Assembly (NCBI RefSeq): GCF_025399195.1
Contig: NW_026252104.1
Location: 281,469 to 345,468 of the forward strand
Origin: Umbelopsis ramanniana AG
Lineage: Eukaryota > Mucoromycota > Umbelopsidomycetes > Umbelopsidales > Umbelopsidaceae
DNA length: 64,000 bases
Reading direction: 5' to 3'
Shown: in pieces, positions 1-10,534 of the stretch
Position numbering within the stretch: position 1 is the first letter of the stretch
How the letters are laid out: every line of letters begins with the position of its first letter
Notes under the pieces: model-generated
The model's input: only the letters and a program-made list of their open reading frames with translations
What the model was told of the DNA's origin: nothing
Databases searched by the model: none
Translations under genes and position numbers: made by a program

Positions 1-905
1 TTCCTCAGTGGCAGAAGCGGAAATGACAACCGAAGCAATAACACCTTGACTATGACCAGTAGAGCCTGTGGAAGATAGAGCAGTTTAGATAACCCCTTCC
101 TTCCGTTCAGCGTGGCTGAAACCCCCCACCCGTACTTACCAACAATGTACTTTCTGACTTCCTCAGGAGTGCGTTGAAGAACACGCAACATGACATAGTA
201 GTGAAGAAGTTGAGTCAAACCAATCAATGGGAAACTGACAGGGGCCGAGATAAGGTATTGCAGATCGGGACGGCTCTCGGGAGTCTCCAACCACTTGAGA
301 ATATCCAAACCCTTGGAGTGGAAGACGCTGGCTTCTGAGCTACGTGCATGCTCAGACAAAACAGCAGCCATCTTCTCAATGAAAGGCTTCACAAGACCAT
401 CATATGTTTCATAAATGTCAGCCATTTCATCAAAGTACTCTTCGATGTTGCCTTGACCACCAAACATTGCGAAAATCTTGGTTTCACCACGACTAGCGGC
501 TGAAAACAAGGCAGACTGAGAAACCGTCAATTGCTTGATATCTTTGGAGTCTTGAAGGGCAAACAAGCCGGAGTAATAGGCGTTGAGGACGATCTTTCGC
601 GAGTCGGTGGTGAGGGCGCGAGTGACGGCGTGAACATCGTTGTTCTTGAGATAACGATTGCAGAAAGATGTGAACAAGTTGCTGGCAACAGAGATGAACT
701 GTTGCTCCTTGGAACTGCGTTGAACGGCAAATCCAAGGAATTTAGCAGCTACCTCAATCTCGGCGGGCTCTTCCTCTTCCGTTTCATCCAAGTGGAACTC
801 CTCCTTGAGTTGTTCAGCAGCCACCCAAATGTTGGTGGGAACCAAGAAGGAAACTTCGGTTTTGCTTTGCTTGATAGACAAAGGGCGAAGTAGTTGAGAT
901 TCCAT
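1..905 (-). CDS. FAS1: Fatty acid synthase, beta-type N-terminus (partial)
   Basis: This is the N-terminal part of a cytosolic type I fungal fatty acid synthase, which makes long-chain acyl-CoA from acetyl- and malonyl-CoA. The start codon is at 905 (MESQLLRPLSI). Exon 1 runs 905-140 and exon 2 continues from 65 off the left edge; the intron between them (139-66) has GTAAGT and CAG ends and joins in frame. The protein opens like yeast Fas1 (a RPL...LLVPT stretch, then FAMFGGQGN near residue 145 and a HSKGLDILKWLE stretch) and reaches the acetyltransferase nucleophile motif GHSQG right after the splice. The window shows about 276 residues, so I cannot tell whether the gene is a separate beta subunit or a beta-alpha fusion. 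A long pyrimidine/purine-rich leader lies upstream. The family call is secure. Confidence 0.93.
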   Translation of the reverse strand, partial: MESQLLRPLSIKQSKTEVSFLVPTNIWVAAEQLKEEFHLDETEEEEPAEIEVAAKFLGFAVQRSSKEQQFISVASNLFTSFCNRYLKNNDVHAVTRALTTDSRKIVLNAYYSGLFALQDSKDIKQLTVSQSALFSAASRGETKIFAMFGGQGNIEEYFDEMADIYETYDGLVKPFIEKMAAVLSEHARSSEASVFHSKGLDILKWLETPESRPDLQYLISAPVSFPLIGLTQLLHYYVMLRVLQRTPEEVRKYIVGKYGWGVSATLNGRKGLSKLLYLPQALLVIVKVLLLRLSFPLLPLR

Positions 906-2448
906 TATAATAGTGCGGGTTCTAGTGTTAGGTGTTGTGGTTGGTGGGGGGAAAATGTAATAAGCGTGTATGTGCGGTGTATAATATCTAGTATGTCAAA
1001 CTCTTTTGCGATGATGTTGCTTTCGATATAAGGCTTTTGGATGATGAAAATCTCTTCCGGATGGTGTGTGTGTCCGTGTGTGTGTCAGGAAAGAGATTTG
1101 TCTATGTCTAGAATGAAAAAGCGGGAAATACAACGGGAACAACGGGAGCACAAGGTCAGACCACAGCAAACCGAGGCCGAATAGCAAGGTGGAAAACTTA
1201 CCCAAAGAACCAAAGTGGTTTGAAATACAACAAGAGAAAAGAAAGAAAAAGAGTGATAAAAACTAAAAAAGCTATGCTCCGCCCTTTGTATTATTTGATT
1301 TGAGAGCGACGATTGTTGGGGAAGACCACAGCAGAAAAAAAAAAAACTGGGACGGAGAAAGGGTTTGTGACAGCTTTCCAATGGTGGGTTAGGGTTATTT
1401 GTTCCAAAATTTTTGGGGGACAGGGCTCCATTGGGTGGAAAAGCCAAGCCCAACAATTTGATAGACTCAGACTGAAAATGGCCCCATTCAAATCCCCCTC
1501 CTCCAATCCCCCATTTTGAAGGTGAGATACCTATCAACCAACGTTAATGCGACCCAGCCATGTTGAGATAATAAACCTGAATACCATGGTCGGCCGATGG
1601 ATAAAGAGCAAAGGAGCTCATACAAAACTAACTACATTGTCCTACACACCCAACTTCTTCTAACTTGGCGACAACGTGTTGGAAGCTGACCGGTAAGCTT
1701 CGTATGCCCAATAATATTAGACGCTTTATTTTATTTTTTAAAAGTCCATCCATTGTAGTGAAACCCAGCTTGACGTTTATTCCGGCTGCCGTCGTTGGTG
1801 ACAACGGACGCAGCAAACGTCAAAAAGAAAGGATATTAGTTATCATGGTTGATCGAAGTGACCCGGAAAACCCCATTGGATCCAGCCAATGTGGAAATAC
1901 TTCGGCCCAACCATTTGATGAGGGCCTTTCTTATGCGCCTAATGTAACTCCGACACCAAAAAATCATTCGAGTTGGCAACGCCTATTATTAAGTAAAGTT
2001 TACTTGGTGGTAACAACACTGCTATCATGCAAAAATGTGAGCTATGTGTTTTATGAGTTGATTTGACCGTACAACACGCTGGTTAATTTTTTTCTATGCT
2101 AAAACCTGGCAGTAAATCCATGGCATCCATCGATTTCAACCTGATCGCTTTGCTTTATAAAGTATAGAGAACACCATTTGGCATCAGGTAAGCGCAATTG
2201 CCGTCCATAGCAGAATTGGGATATATTGAAAAAAAAAAAAAAAAATGGGGATTAAACAGTGCACCGACTTTTCATGGCCCTGACGAGGAACGCCTGTTTG
2301 GGAATACAACGTTCGGCAGACACGTCAACCCCCATAACTCCAGTCGACTTGATTTCTAATGGATTTCTAACGATTTCCAATATGTTCTAATATTACAGAA
2401 ATTGGCTGTCCTCTACCTGGAGAACGGTGGAAAGCGTTTTTATTTCAT
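906..2448. other. Intergenic: FAS promoter side and NSUN 3' side
   Basis: No gene is supported here. It holds the upstream region of the fatty acid synthase gene, with a TG-rich simple repeat near 1062-1086 and a possible minus-strand 5'-UTR donor (GGTAAGTTTT) near 1200. Open frames at 1085-1537 (minus) and 1665-2066 (plus) are low-complexity or lack recognisable domains. A run of about 17 A bases lies near 2229-2245. Confidence 0.5.
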
Positions 2449-3744
2449 TCAATCGTCGTCCTCATCAAGTTCGGTTTTGCTTAGGACAGCAAAGAAAAGA
2501 GGTCCCCAACCGTCGCTAACATCAGGTAGACAGATCCACCCGTATTTTGTCTTTTCACCAATGGGAAATCGTTTCTTCTTGAACTTGAGCACTTCGCATG
2601 CAAACGTGTCCTTTCCTTTCTTTTGCCGCTTTTTGAGTTCTTTCAGTACTTGAGCAATGACACCATCGTTTTCCACGTCACTCAATGAGCATGTAGCGTA
2701 CAACAGCGTTCCACCAAAGCATAATGCCTCTAGTCCTCGTAGGACAAGTTGAACTTGTCGAGCTGCCATGGTCTTGCTATGGCCCGGCGTCCATTTCAAA
2801 AACTCGTCTAAGATGGTAAAATTACCGCTTTCCTCTGCCTTGCTAATGTCATGCAAGAGATGTCGCTCACTTGAACAAGGCGCATCAATCATCACTCTAT
2901 CGTAAAATTCAGGTGTAAAAGTGTGCGATTTGGTAGCATCGAATCCAGTCACCTTCACGCTCTCACCCCCCTGTGGCGATATCTCTACCAGAGGAGCTGG
3001 GAGGTAATCTTTGAGTACATTGCGTAGACGCTTTCTCCGTTCGGGAGAGATCTCGTTACAATGTAAGATGCTGGTCTGTTTGGTTCCGCCGGTGAAAAGT
3101 CGTTGACAAAGAGCAATGGATTTACCACCGGGGGCAGAGCACATGTCCAGCACAACATGACCCGGTTCAATGTCCAGTGCCTCGGTGGCCAGGACGGAGG
3201 CAGCATCCAAGAGATAATAATTAGTTAGGTTGGTCATATCTTTGCTAGGCGAAGGAAATGGGAGGGGTTCCTTCTTCTTCTCCGTCGCACCACCTTCAGG
3301 GACCGTTGTCTTCACCGTAAGACAAGGAACTGACACATAGTCCACGCGCTCAAGATCTCCTTGGACTGAGCCCAATACTTCTGGTAATAGGGACGAATCA
3401 GCAAACCGGTTGATCAAGGCAGAATATCGGGTTTGAGCTAGAAGGGCTGGTAAAAGTGAATTGTACCACCGATCATGTCCGTATTGGGTGGCATATTGTT
3501 CATAAAATGTGTTTTTAAGTGCCTGCAAACGCTCGTATTGCTTGGCTTTCGCTTTGGCACCTGCTTTTGATTTACTTGACGATCCGCTCGGTAAAGTATC
3601 GACAGTGGCGGAATCGAGCTCAGAAAGTGCTAAATCTTCTGCTAGCTTGTCTACAGCCTGATCAACAAAGAGTGGTTGGGCCATCATGATGAGGATTGAC
3701 GGGCGTGAGGCTGGAAATGTATGTACGAGTTGTGACAATGGCAA
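2449..3744 (-). CDS. NSUN-family RNA cytosine-C5 methyltransferase (NSUN3/NSUN4-like)
   Basis: A single-exon gene of 431 residues for a SAM-dependent RNA m5C methyltransferase of the NOL1/NOP2/Sun family. Residues 200-208 form the SAM-binding DMCSAPGGK loop; residues 287-292 (DAPCSS, C290) and 351-353 (TCS, C352) are the two conserved cysteines of motifs IV and VI, one being the catalytic nucleophile and the other the release cysteine in this family. The stretch before the domain (QYGHDRW...LLAQTRYSALINRFA) resembles the human NSUN4/NSUN3 N-terminus, so a mitochondrial rRNA or tRNA target is likely; that is inference. A second in-frame Met pair near residue 20 (about 3687) could be the true start; the longer N-terminus has few acidic residues and could be a targeting sequence. 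A lysine/alanine-rich linker (about 55-70) is low complexity. Confidence 0.9.
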   Translation of the reverse strand: MPLSQLVHTFPASRPSILIMMAQPLFVDQAVDKLAEDLALSELDSATVDTLPSGSSSKSKAGAKAKAKQYERLQALKNTFYEQYATQYGHDRWYNSLLPALLAQTRYSALINRFADSSLLPEVLGSVQGDLERVDYVSVPCLTVKTTVPEGGATEKKKEPLPFPSPSKDMTNLTNYYLLDAASVLATEALDIEPGHVVLDMCSAPGGKSIALCQRLFTGGTKQTSILHCNEISPERRKRLRNVLKDYLPAPLVEISPQGGESVKVTGFDATKSHTFTPEFYDRVMIDAPCSSERHLLHDISKAEESGNFTILDEFLKWTPGHSKTMAARQVQLVLRGLEALCFGGTLLYATCSLSDVENDGVIAQVLKELKKRQKKGKDTFACEVLKFKKKRFPIGEKTKYGWICLPDVSDGWGPLFFAVLSKTELDEDDD

Positions 3745-3984
3745 GAACTGATAGCGCTCAGGTGTTTGACCTATTACTTTCCAAAAAAAAAAATTGTGAC
3801 TGACTCAAAGGTTTTTGGCATTCGGTGCCTTACACTTGAAGCTCCGCGATTCAAACGAATTGGACGATATTGATACATTATTTTTTGAGTTATGCTTATA
3901 AGGTCTATTCTAATCTATTGTACACTATTCAATAACGCTTGAACATATCTTTTCTCTCGCCAGATAGTATGATTTGATTGTAAT

Positions 3985-4850
3985 TTACAAGTTTTCAGGG
4001 CTTTCTGAGGTATCTGTTTCCGAATCCACGGATGTTGGCTTTGGCTTGCGCACTTTGGGTGCTTTAGATGCTTTGGGCGGCTGAGCCAACGTCTCCTTCA
4101 AGCAAAGACTATTAAGTGCATCTCCGGTTAATAAAGGATAGACGGATTCCTGTAGCGCCTTCATTTCTGCTTCGGTAAGCTTTCCCAAGACAAAATCCGC
4201 AACCACATCAAACGATCGGTCGTCGATATCCTTTGGCGGCCGACCAATACCGATTCGAAGTCGTTTGAAGTCATCTGTACGCAGGTGCTTTGCGACTGAT
4301 TTGATACCATTGTGACCGTTAGCAGAACCGCCATTTTTCAAAGATACCTTGGCTAACGGTCGTTGTAAATCATCATGAATGACGTACAAATTAGAAAGCG
4401 GGACTTTGAGGTCGGCAACTAAGTGGAGATGCATGTAAGCTGCTGTAACATACATTTCAATTGAGTCCTGAAAAATCTTACCTGCTTTTGCCACGCTAGG
4501 ACCACACACGTTCATCAATAGCCTGGGTTTCAAAAGCGTGATATCCAATTCAGTGGTGACAGAGTTGACTGGATCGGTAGACCGGCTATGCGACTTGTCA
4601 GTAACCAAAAATTTTCCGTTTGCGCTGACCGCCTTCCAGTTTCTTTGTAATGTCCATGTCATGTTGAGTTGCTGTGCGATATGGTCCAGAATGACCATAC
4701 CCACACTATGCCGTGTTAAAGGGTGTGTGTAATTACCCAAGCCGACGATCTGCGTTTGCCAAGAAATATATCAATCATGTTAGTAGGTGATATGAAGGGT
4801 CACTAGAAAGGTGTTAAAGGTGCAATTACCAGGATGCGCTTGGTATGCAT
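3985..4850 (-). CDS. Peptidyl-tRNA hydrolase, Pth1 type
   Basis: Pth1 releases peptides from prematurely dissociated peptidyl-tRNA; fungal members are usually mitochondrial. Two exons: 4850-4830 (seven codons) and 4749-3985, giving 261 residues. The intron (4829-4750) begins GTAATT and ends CAG; only the spliced form restores the family start, IL-IVGLGN. Asn13 in GLGN and His21 in LTRHSVG match the catalytic Asn and His of bacterial Pth; KPRLLMN (Asn87), a HDDL stretch near residue 126 and NGHNG follow in the expected order. A lysine/proline/serine-rich tail of about 30 residues after the domain is an extension. The call is secure; localisation is not visible in the sequence, because the N-terminus is short and has no obvious presequence. 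Confidence 0.92.
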
Positions 4851-5626
4851 TTGAAATGGTTGACAAATCAGACCTCAACATAACAACCCACTTTTTTTAT
4901 GGCTTTTTTGTAAGAGGAAAAAAAAATTGGCCAAAGCGGAAATTGGAATTACTCAGGGCGGCCGCAGCAATACGTTACTGAAACTGCGGCAGCAGGCTCA
5001 AAGCGAGTGAAGGATGACAGATCGTAATAAAAAAATATAGGCAAAAATTTATATCAATTAATTGACAGGGAGGTTGAATACTTTTTGTAGTATAATGCGG
5101 CAATAAACGTTTAGTTCAAGCTCGTTTACATTCAATATCGCCAATGTATTTGATATGAAGTAATTTCTAGAAAATATCGGCATTGAATGCTTGAAAGGTT
5201 TCTTAACAGTGTCTTTTCACCAATCTCATTTTTGTACTTGTTAGATTTATTATTGTCGTTTTACATTGTATTAGTCTCTTTGTTCATGCTAAAAGAAGAA
5301 GATCCCATGAAAATAACTCGAATCAACAAGTTTTTGGTAAAGCGATAAAATAAAACAAAATGAAATACAACTAAAAAAAGTATTTATTCGAGAAGCAAAA
5401 ACTTATTGCCATCTTTTACGCTGCAGTACCAATCATCACTAACTGCGATTGAAAGAACCAAACATTCTATCCATTGCATTACTTTGGGCTGCTTTGGCTA
5501 ATCCATCAATGTTTAATATCAAGATGTACATAAAAAAAAAGTAAACTATAGAAAAAAATGCCCGCATTGTCTCTAAAAGGGGTATTTATATCAGGAGCAT
5601 CAACATACATCTGCTGGATTCCTTCA
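4851..5626. other. Intergenic, AT-rich
   Basis: About 0.78 kb between the start of the peptidyl-tRNA hydrolase gene and the stop of the LrgB-type gene. It is AT-rich with several short A runs and a NotI-like GCGGCCGC at about 4959. I see no coding potential, RNA gene or repeat. Confidence 0.5.
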
Positions 5627-7493
5627 CTAAAATCCAACCAACTGTCTCATAGTCTGAGGAATTACAGGAATAGATACAAGAATTACAAAAATGGTTCCAA
5701 AAATGACAAAAGATAAAGAAGCGATGGCGGCTGCGCGCGGGTTTGTTCGCAAAAGACTAGCTGTAGAGATGGCGTGTGAGGCGCTCCCCATGGATACGCC
5801 AATAGTGACATAGTCATCTTCCTTTACTCGCAAAAGCTTCAATAGGTATGGCCCTAAAATCGTGCCTAGAATGCCGGTCAAAATAACAAAGCAGACCGTA
5901 GAATTGGCATCGGCTTCCAACATGGTAGCGACCACCATGGCTAGCGGTGTTGTCACAGACCTAACCAAAAAAAAAAGGGGTTTAAGTTTCAATGTAGTGT
6001 TATCAGATCCGTGTCGGGCATTGTGCTTACCGAGGAGCGAGAGAGAGAGATTTGGCGGGTGACACTCCTAAGGCATGAGCAAAGAGAGGCAAGGTGAACA
6101 GACTTGCAATAGACATGCAAAGTATAGTTAATAGCATCTCGAATGCCTAGAAAAATCACAGCGCGTTAACAATGTGAGCGTCGTTTTTTTGAGTAAATCG
6201 ATCATCCCCTGACTTACATGCTTTTTCAGCTCCTTCCTGTATCGGAACATGACGGTTGAAAGACTGATAATGCTGCAATCCAACAACGAGAATAGGACAT
6301 CGCCAGCTCCAGGTATACGACCTTGAGAAGTCCCCTCCAAAAGAGTTAAATACCTCGCGCCGGTGGAATATTTAGACAGACCCGTCAGCAAGTTGCCTCC
6401 TTTGATGGCCTCGGTGACTTCCATACCCAACATGACAATGGCCGAGGCACTAATGATAGGGTGAAGGAAAAAGCGAATACGTTCGGGAACTTGAAGCGCC
6501 AGGTAATAGGACAGAATCGTCATGGAAAGATAGAGGGGTAATAAAACGAGCAGGTAAATGGGTGAATCTGTGGATACAGGCAAGTAAATGATGAATGATA
6601 TCACAAGCATAGTGATATATACAAGATGAGCAATTTTCAAACGCTGCCAAATATATGATGTTGCTCTCTTCCATTTTGATTTGGCAGGTTGTTGCTCAAG
6701 TACGCCTTGTGTGGAGGACAGTGCTTCTGATTTATTGTCAACTGTTTCAGAGGGGTTATCTGTAGCATTGAGATGATCATCGTTTGGTAAATTGTATAGG
6801 CTTGGAGGACGGCCAAGTTGCAAGTCAGAAATGGATGTAAGTATGGAGGAATCGGTCTTGGTGGGTATACGATTCAATTCAATTTCCTCAATCTGTTGTT
6901 CAGTTCCTTCCGTTTCCAATTGAAATTCGCGGTTGACATGCTGTGCTATCTGCTCGGCATCGTCCGTTCTGGCAATATCTTCATCTCGCTTTCGAGATAG
7001 GTATTTGAAGGGTGATACTATGCGGAAGGCACGTACGAGCAAGGTGGATGCCGTCACAAAGCAAAGATAGCCTACAACTTTTAGAAGTGAGGCCAAATCA
7101 GTATCCTCTTAGAAATAAGGAAAAAAAAAGATCAAATGACTCAAACTTACTAAAGACAACGGCAATTTCACCAACTTCTTTCGCAGTAGGCCGCTCAATT
7201 GTAGGCAAGTTCAGGAAGGAAGGCATTAAAAAGATATTGATCCAGCGCAGAACAAATCCAGTGCCGGGCTCAAGAACGGATACCAGCTTGGAAGTTCGTC
7301 GAGCATCGAGGCGGTCAAAGATAAGGAGTAAAACGAACAATAACAGCATACTGGCTACACTGGCCGGAAACGACCGCAGAGGTGGAATGTGCTTAAGGAC
7401 GACATCCACACCCCACATTACGCAAAACAAAGAAACAATGACAAGCGGAACATGACACCAGTCTCTAAAGATTCGTTCCTTGCTCCACTTCAT
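5627..7493 (-). CDS. LrgA-LrgB fusion membrane protein
   Basis: Multi-pass membrane protein of about 550 residues in which an LrgA-like N-terminal part is fused to an LrgB part, as in the plant plastid glycolate/glycerate transporter PLGG1 and a set of fungal homologues. Exons: 7493-7151, about 7077-6218, 6146-6031 and 5960-5627; all join in frame. The second exon could instead begin at 7071 (two in-frame acceptors). The LrgB signature is clear: PAKSLSLAPRSVTTPLA across the last splice and GVSMGSASHAISTASLL near the C-terminus. The first exon has an LrgA-like FLMPSFLNLP segment. Between them lies an acidic hydrophilic loop of roughly 110 residues (EDIARTDDAEQ... to ...EQQPAKSKWK). Substrate is unknown in fungi. 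The start Met at 7493 is the first in frame after upstream stops; a longer upstream exon cannot be excluded. Confidence 0.85.
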
Positions 7494-7757
7494 TCCAATG
7501 CCGGGGATAGAGAGACTTTGGGTCCTCTAGAATTTGCCCCGACTTATCGGGTAAAGATTTTTGACAGTGAGAGGCAAAGCTCCGACAGTCAAAACAGATG
7601 TGGTAGGTAATCAGATGGCCCATCGTTGCCAGAAAATAAAACAATATTTACAAGTTTTTTTAAAACGTCTAGCACAGAAAACAAAAAAGTAATTATCTTA
7701 ACGCTATTTTGATGTAATCCTTTCGCAAATGTGTGTATAAGGCCACGTTCTCTTCTG

Positions 7758-8744
7758 TTACCACTGCAACTCGGCAGTGGATTTTTCATTATCGAAGCTG
7801 TGGGTCATCGATCCCCTGTAAAGCTCCTTGATCACTTTTCCGCCGATCAGCGATTGGTCTACAATGGCCTCACAGTGGCATGGACTGACTCTGCCATACC
7901 ATACTCCTCTACGGCCTTCGTTTGTATACAGAATAACGTTTCCAGCAAACTTGTGGCCTGGCGGATAAATGGGTAAGCACATGGTCTAGGTACGGAACAA
8001 AATTTCCAACAGCAGTTTTATGCTGGACCAAAAAAAAAAAACCTCACCTCCTATATGACTAACCATAACCAGAGCTGCTCCACCCTCGCCTTCATGTATG
8101 TCTCTTTGACGTAATATGTGATCGAACTCTTGAGCGAGGATAGGTGCTGTCACACCGCAACGCTTGTCACGCCGGCGATGCGAGCAGAGAAGGATCATCG
8201 ACGTATACATATTTTTAACCACAGCGAGTTCAGAGTTGCCTTTCAGATCTGGCATTTCAGTGCTTGCTTGGGTGGGCAGTGGTGTGGCTAAGAAAAGTTC
8301 GTAAAATTGGGCAACATTTTTGGTTGTGACATTGGATACCAGAATATTATCAGGAAGTACAACAATATCCGTACTGCCAGGCAGAGTTGAGTGGGTGGCG
8401 GTTAAGGAGCTGTTGGTGGTAAGGATCCGGAAAGGAGGGGAAACCTTGTTCAAATGGTCCAGAAGGGCAGCGGTCACCGTGCCCTTATCATCGTCAATAT
8501 GCGAGGGCCAATCTGATTTTCCTGTAGCGATCAAGACGTGGCGAGCATAGGGTTTAGTAGACCCTAAAAGAGGTGTGGTATTGTCAATCTTGAGGTAAGA
8601 TGGGAATTGTTTATGGTCATGGCATGGATCCGGGCAGGCAAGACACAATTCCTCTTGGGTTAAAATGTCCTTGGGAGGCAACAAATCGTCTGGTGAAGCA
8701 GTACGAGAGATAGCAGTTTTGATTGCTGAGAATATACCAGACAT
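7758..8744 (-). CDS. Apd1/sucrase-ferredoxin-like protein
   Basis: A thioredoxin-like ferredoxin domain protein of the Suc_Fer-like/Apd1 family, which in yeast binds an iron-sulfur cluster through Cys and His ligands. Two exons, 8744-8048 and 7957-7758, give 298 residues. The intron (8047-7958; GTGAGG...CCAG) splits the conserved HIGGHKFAGN motif exactly: HIGG before it and HKFAGN after it. Other hallmarks are CLACPDPC near residue 34, CSHRRRDKRCG near 195 and WYGRVSPCHC near the end. I chose MSGIFSAIK at 8744 as start; an in-frame hydrophobic extension upstream to about 8849 exists but contains a poly-A/T tract typical of a leader here. Yeast Apd1 is involved in redox and copper/hydroxyurea tolerance; the role in this organism is inferred. 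Confidence 0.88.
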
Positions 8745-8875
8745 TATGAGTAACCCAAGCAATAGGAAGAACGCAAGTAAAAAGAACCAAGGGTTTGAAT
8801 ATTTCGTCTCTGGAAAAAAATAAAAAAAAATCCCAAATTTGACTGGCACTTTATATTTTATCAGATCTTGTTTAT

Positions 8876-9193
8876 TTAGTAAGGCGTCCCACAGGCGTAC
8901 AGAAAATCTTGTTGCTGGGGATTTGCAAGGGGTTTCACGGTTAGAGCGCGGTCAATCGGTGGGGTTGAAGAATTGACAATAGAGTTAATTTGCTTGACAA
9001 GCGTCAAGTTGTCACAATTAAGAACGCAGCACAGCTCCGGATAACCGCGTTGATGAAGTACCACATCCCCGTCTCTCCGTAATCCCGCAAATTGTTGCAG
9101 AATGACGCCACACAATCGCCTCATTGGACGGTCACGGGGTTCCTCAACAAATCCAACCCAATTTCCGTGACTTTGGAGTTTTCGAAAGTTCAC
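8876..9193 (-). CDS. Possible small protein of unknown function
   Basis: An open frame of about 105 codons lies between the sucrase-ferredoxin-like gene and the start of the ING gene, on the opposite strand to ING. It has no ATG at its 5' limit: the frame runs open into the ING first exon, and the first in-frame Met is in RPMRRLCGVILQQF, which would give 82 residues. A TTGCAG at about 9205-9210 could be a splice acceptor, implying an upstream exon antisense to ING. The composition (hydrophobic alternation, few low-complexity stretches) looks protein-like, but I recognise no domain. It could be a real short gene, an exon of one, or chance. Confidence 0.3.
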   Translation of the reverse strand: MNFRKLQSHGNWVGFVEEPRDRPMRRLCGVILQQFAGLRRDGDVVLHQRGYPELCCVLNCDNLTLVKQINSIVNSSTPPIDRALTVKPLANPQQQDFLYACGTPY

Positions 9194-9211
9194 CGGTGCT
9201 ACTGCAAGATC

Positions 9212-10534
9212 ATGACCGCCGTTAAGAAGGCAGCCGATAGCTTAAGTTATCTCAACGATTACTCGGATAGTATGTATAGTTGACACGAAATGGAGGGAGA
9301 ATTGTGAATTAAATCGACGCTTTTGCATTGTAGCAACAGAAGCTCTTCCGTTGGAGTTACATCGCAATTATACACTCATTCGACAGTTGGATGAAAGCGC
9401 AGAAGGTGAGAATATGGTCAATGAGAACTCGTTATTCAGTGGTACTCATGTTTCATCACGCTATGATTAGATCTTATGTCGACCGTAGCAGATGAATGTA
9501 AAGTTCTTACCGACAACAAAAAACTCAGCCGAGAAGAGCGATTGGAAAAGCTCAGGAATGTCAGCAGTCTTTTGAATGAGACTGTCAAGCGAGGAGAAGA
9601 AAAGTTTGCCTTGGCGAAAAGCACTTATGATACGGTATGTACGATACGATATTATATTCGGGAATACTGTTGGACCACGTCTCACAATGAACCAACTCGC
9701 CAAAATAGATTGATCGTCACTGTAGTCGATTGGACAATGATTTGCAAAAGTTTGAAGACGAGCAATTGATCGGGCCGGGTAGAACCAGCATAACACAAGC
9801 ATCTGCTTCGGAGGATGATCGGGAGACAGGAGGTAGGTGGTTACAGCCGGAGCCAGCATCAGCCAACATGAAATAAACTGACTAAACCATATCTATCTCT
9901 CCCCCCTCATAGATAAAAGTAAGCATTCACCACCATTGTGGATATGCGTTGTCTCCGGTATACTGACCATATGTTGCTTTTTCTATAGAACGAAAAGGGA
10001 ATGTTGAAGGTGCAATCATTCGGTCGTCCCTTACACCAAGAAATGATACAAAAATCTCCAAGAATTATAAAAGCGGACGATCAGGCAATAAGAAGCGGGA
10101 GAAGAAGGCAAAGGCAGCTTTGGAAGAAGATCAAGTGGGAACCAGTGGGTTTGGCTTCGGCAGTTCGGCAGAAAATGTGCAAGTGTAAGTAGAGTATGTG
10201 TTCGCTCAACTCGATGTTCATCGTTAGCTCAATTTTTGGTTTATCTCAGTGCGGTGGCCATCAGTGATATGCCAGTAGACCCGAATGAGCCAGTGTACTG
10301 CTTTTGCCGACAGGTATCCTATGGCGAAATGGTGGCATGTGATAATGACGAGGTATGTAGGTATAGCGGTTATATGAATGACTATGCTACGGACTGACGA
10401 GATTTTTTTTGTTATAGTGCGAAATTGAATGGTTTCATTTACCATGTGTGAAGCTGACATCTGTGCCACGGGGCAAATGGTATTGCGACAACTGTGCACC
10501 CAAAATGCAAAGCAAGTTGAAGCGGCTGTCTTAA
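9212..10534 (+). CDS. ING-family PHD-finger protein
   Basis: Nuclear chromatin reader of the ING/Yng/Pho23 family; these bind H3K4me3 through a C-terminal PHD finger and sit in histone acetyltransferase or deacetylase complexes. Eight exons: 9212-9269, 9334-9405, 9471-9634, 9709-9832, 9913-9918, 9989-10184, 10250-10352, 10418-10534; 279 residues. The N-terminal ING domain reads [20 protein letters not shown] and continues to [20 protein letters not shown] basic low-complexity middle ([14 protein letters not shown]) follows. The PHD finger begins [20 protein letters not shown] and ends KWYCDNC, keeping the Cys4-His-Cys3 pattern; the Tyr, Met and Trp used by ING proteins to cage the methyl-lysine are present. 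Exon 5 is only six bases long (see findings). Start: first Met giving the ING domain, 18 bases from the open frame on the other strand. Confidence 0.93.

Noticed and set aside
1085-1537. 150-codon minus-strand open frame upstream of the fatty acid synthase gene
   Set aside because: Phe/Ser-rich low-complexity composition, overlaps purine tracts and the gene's leader, no domain.
1665-2066. 133-codon plus-strand open frame
   Set aside because: No domain, no splice context and no leader features; kept only as intergenic.
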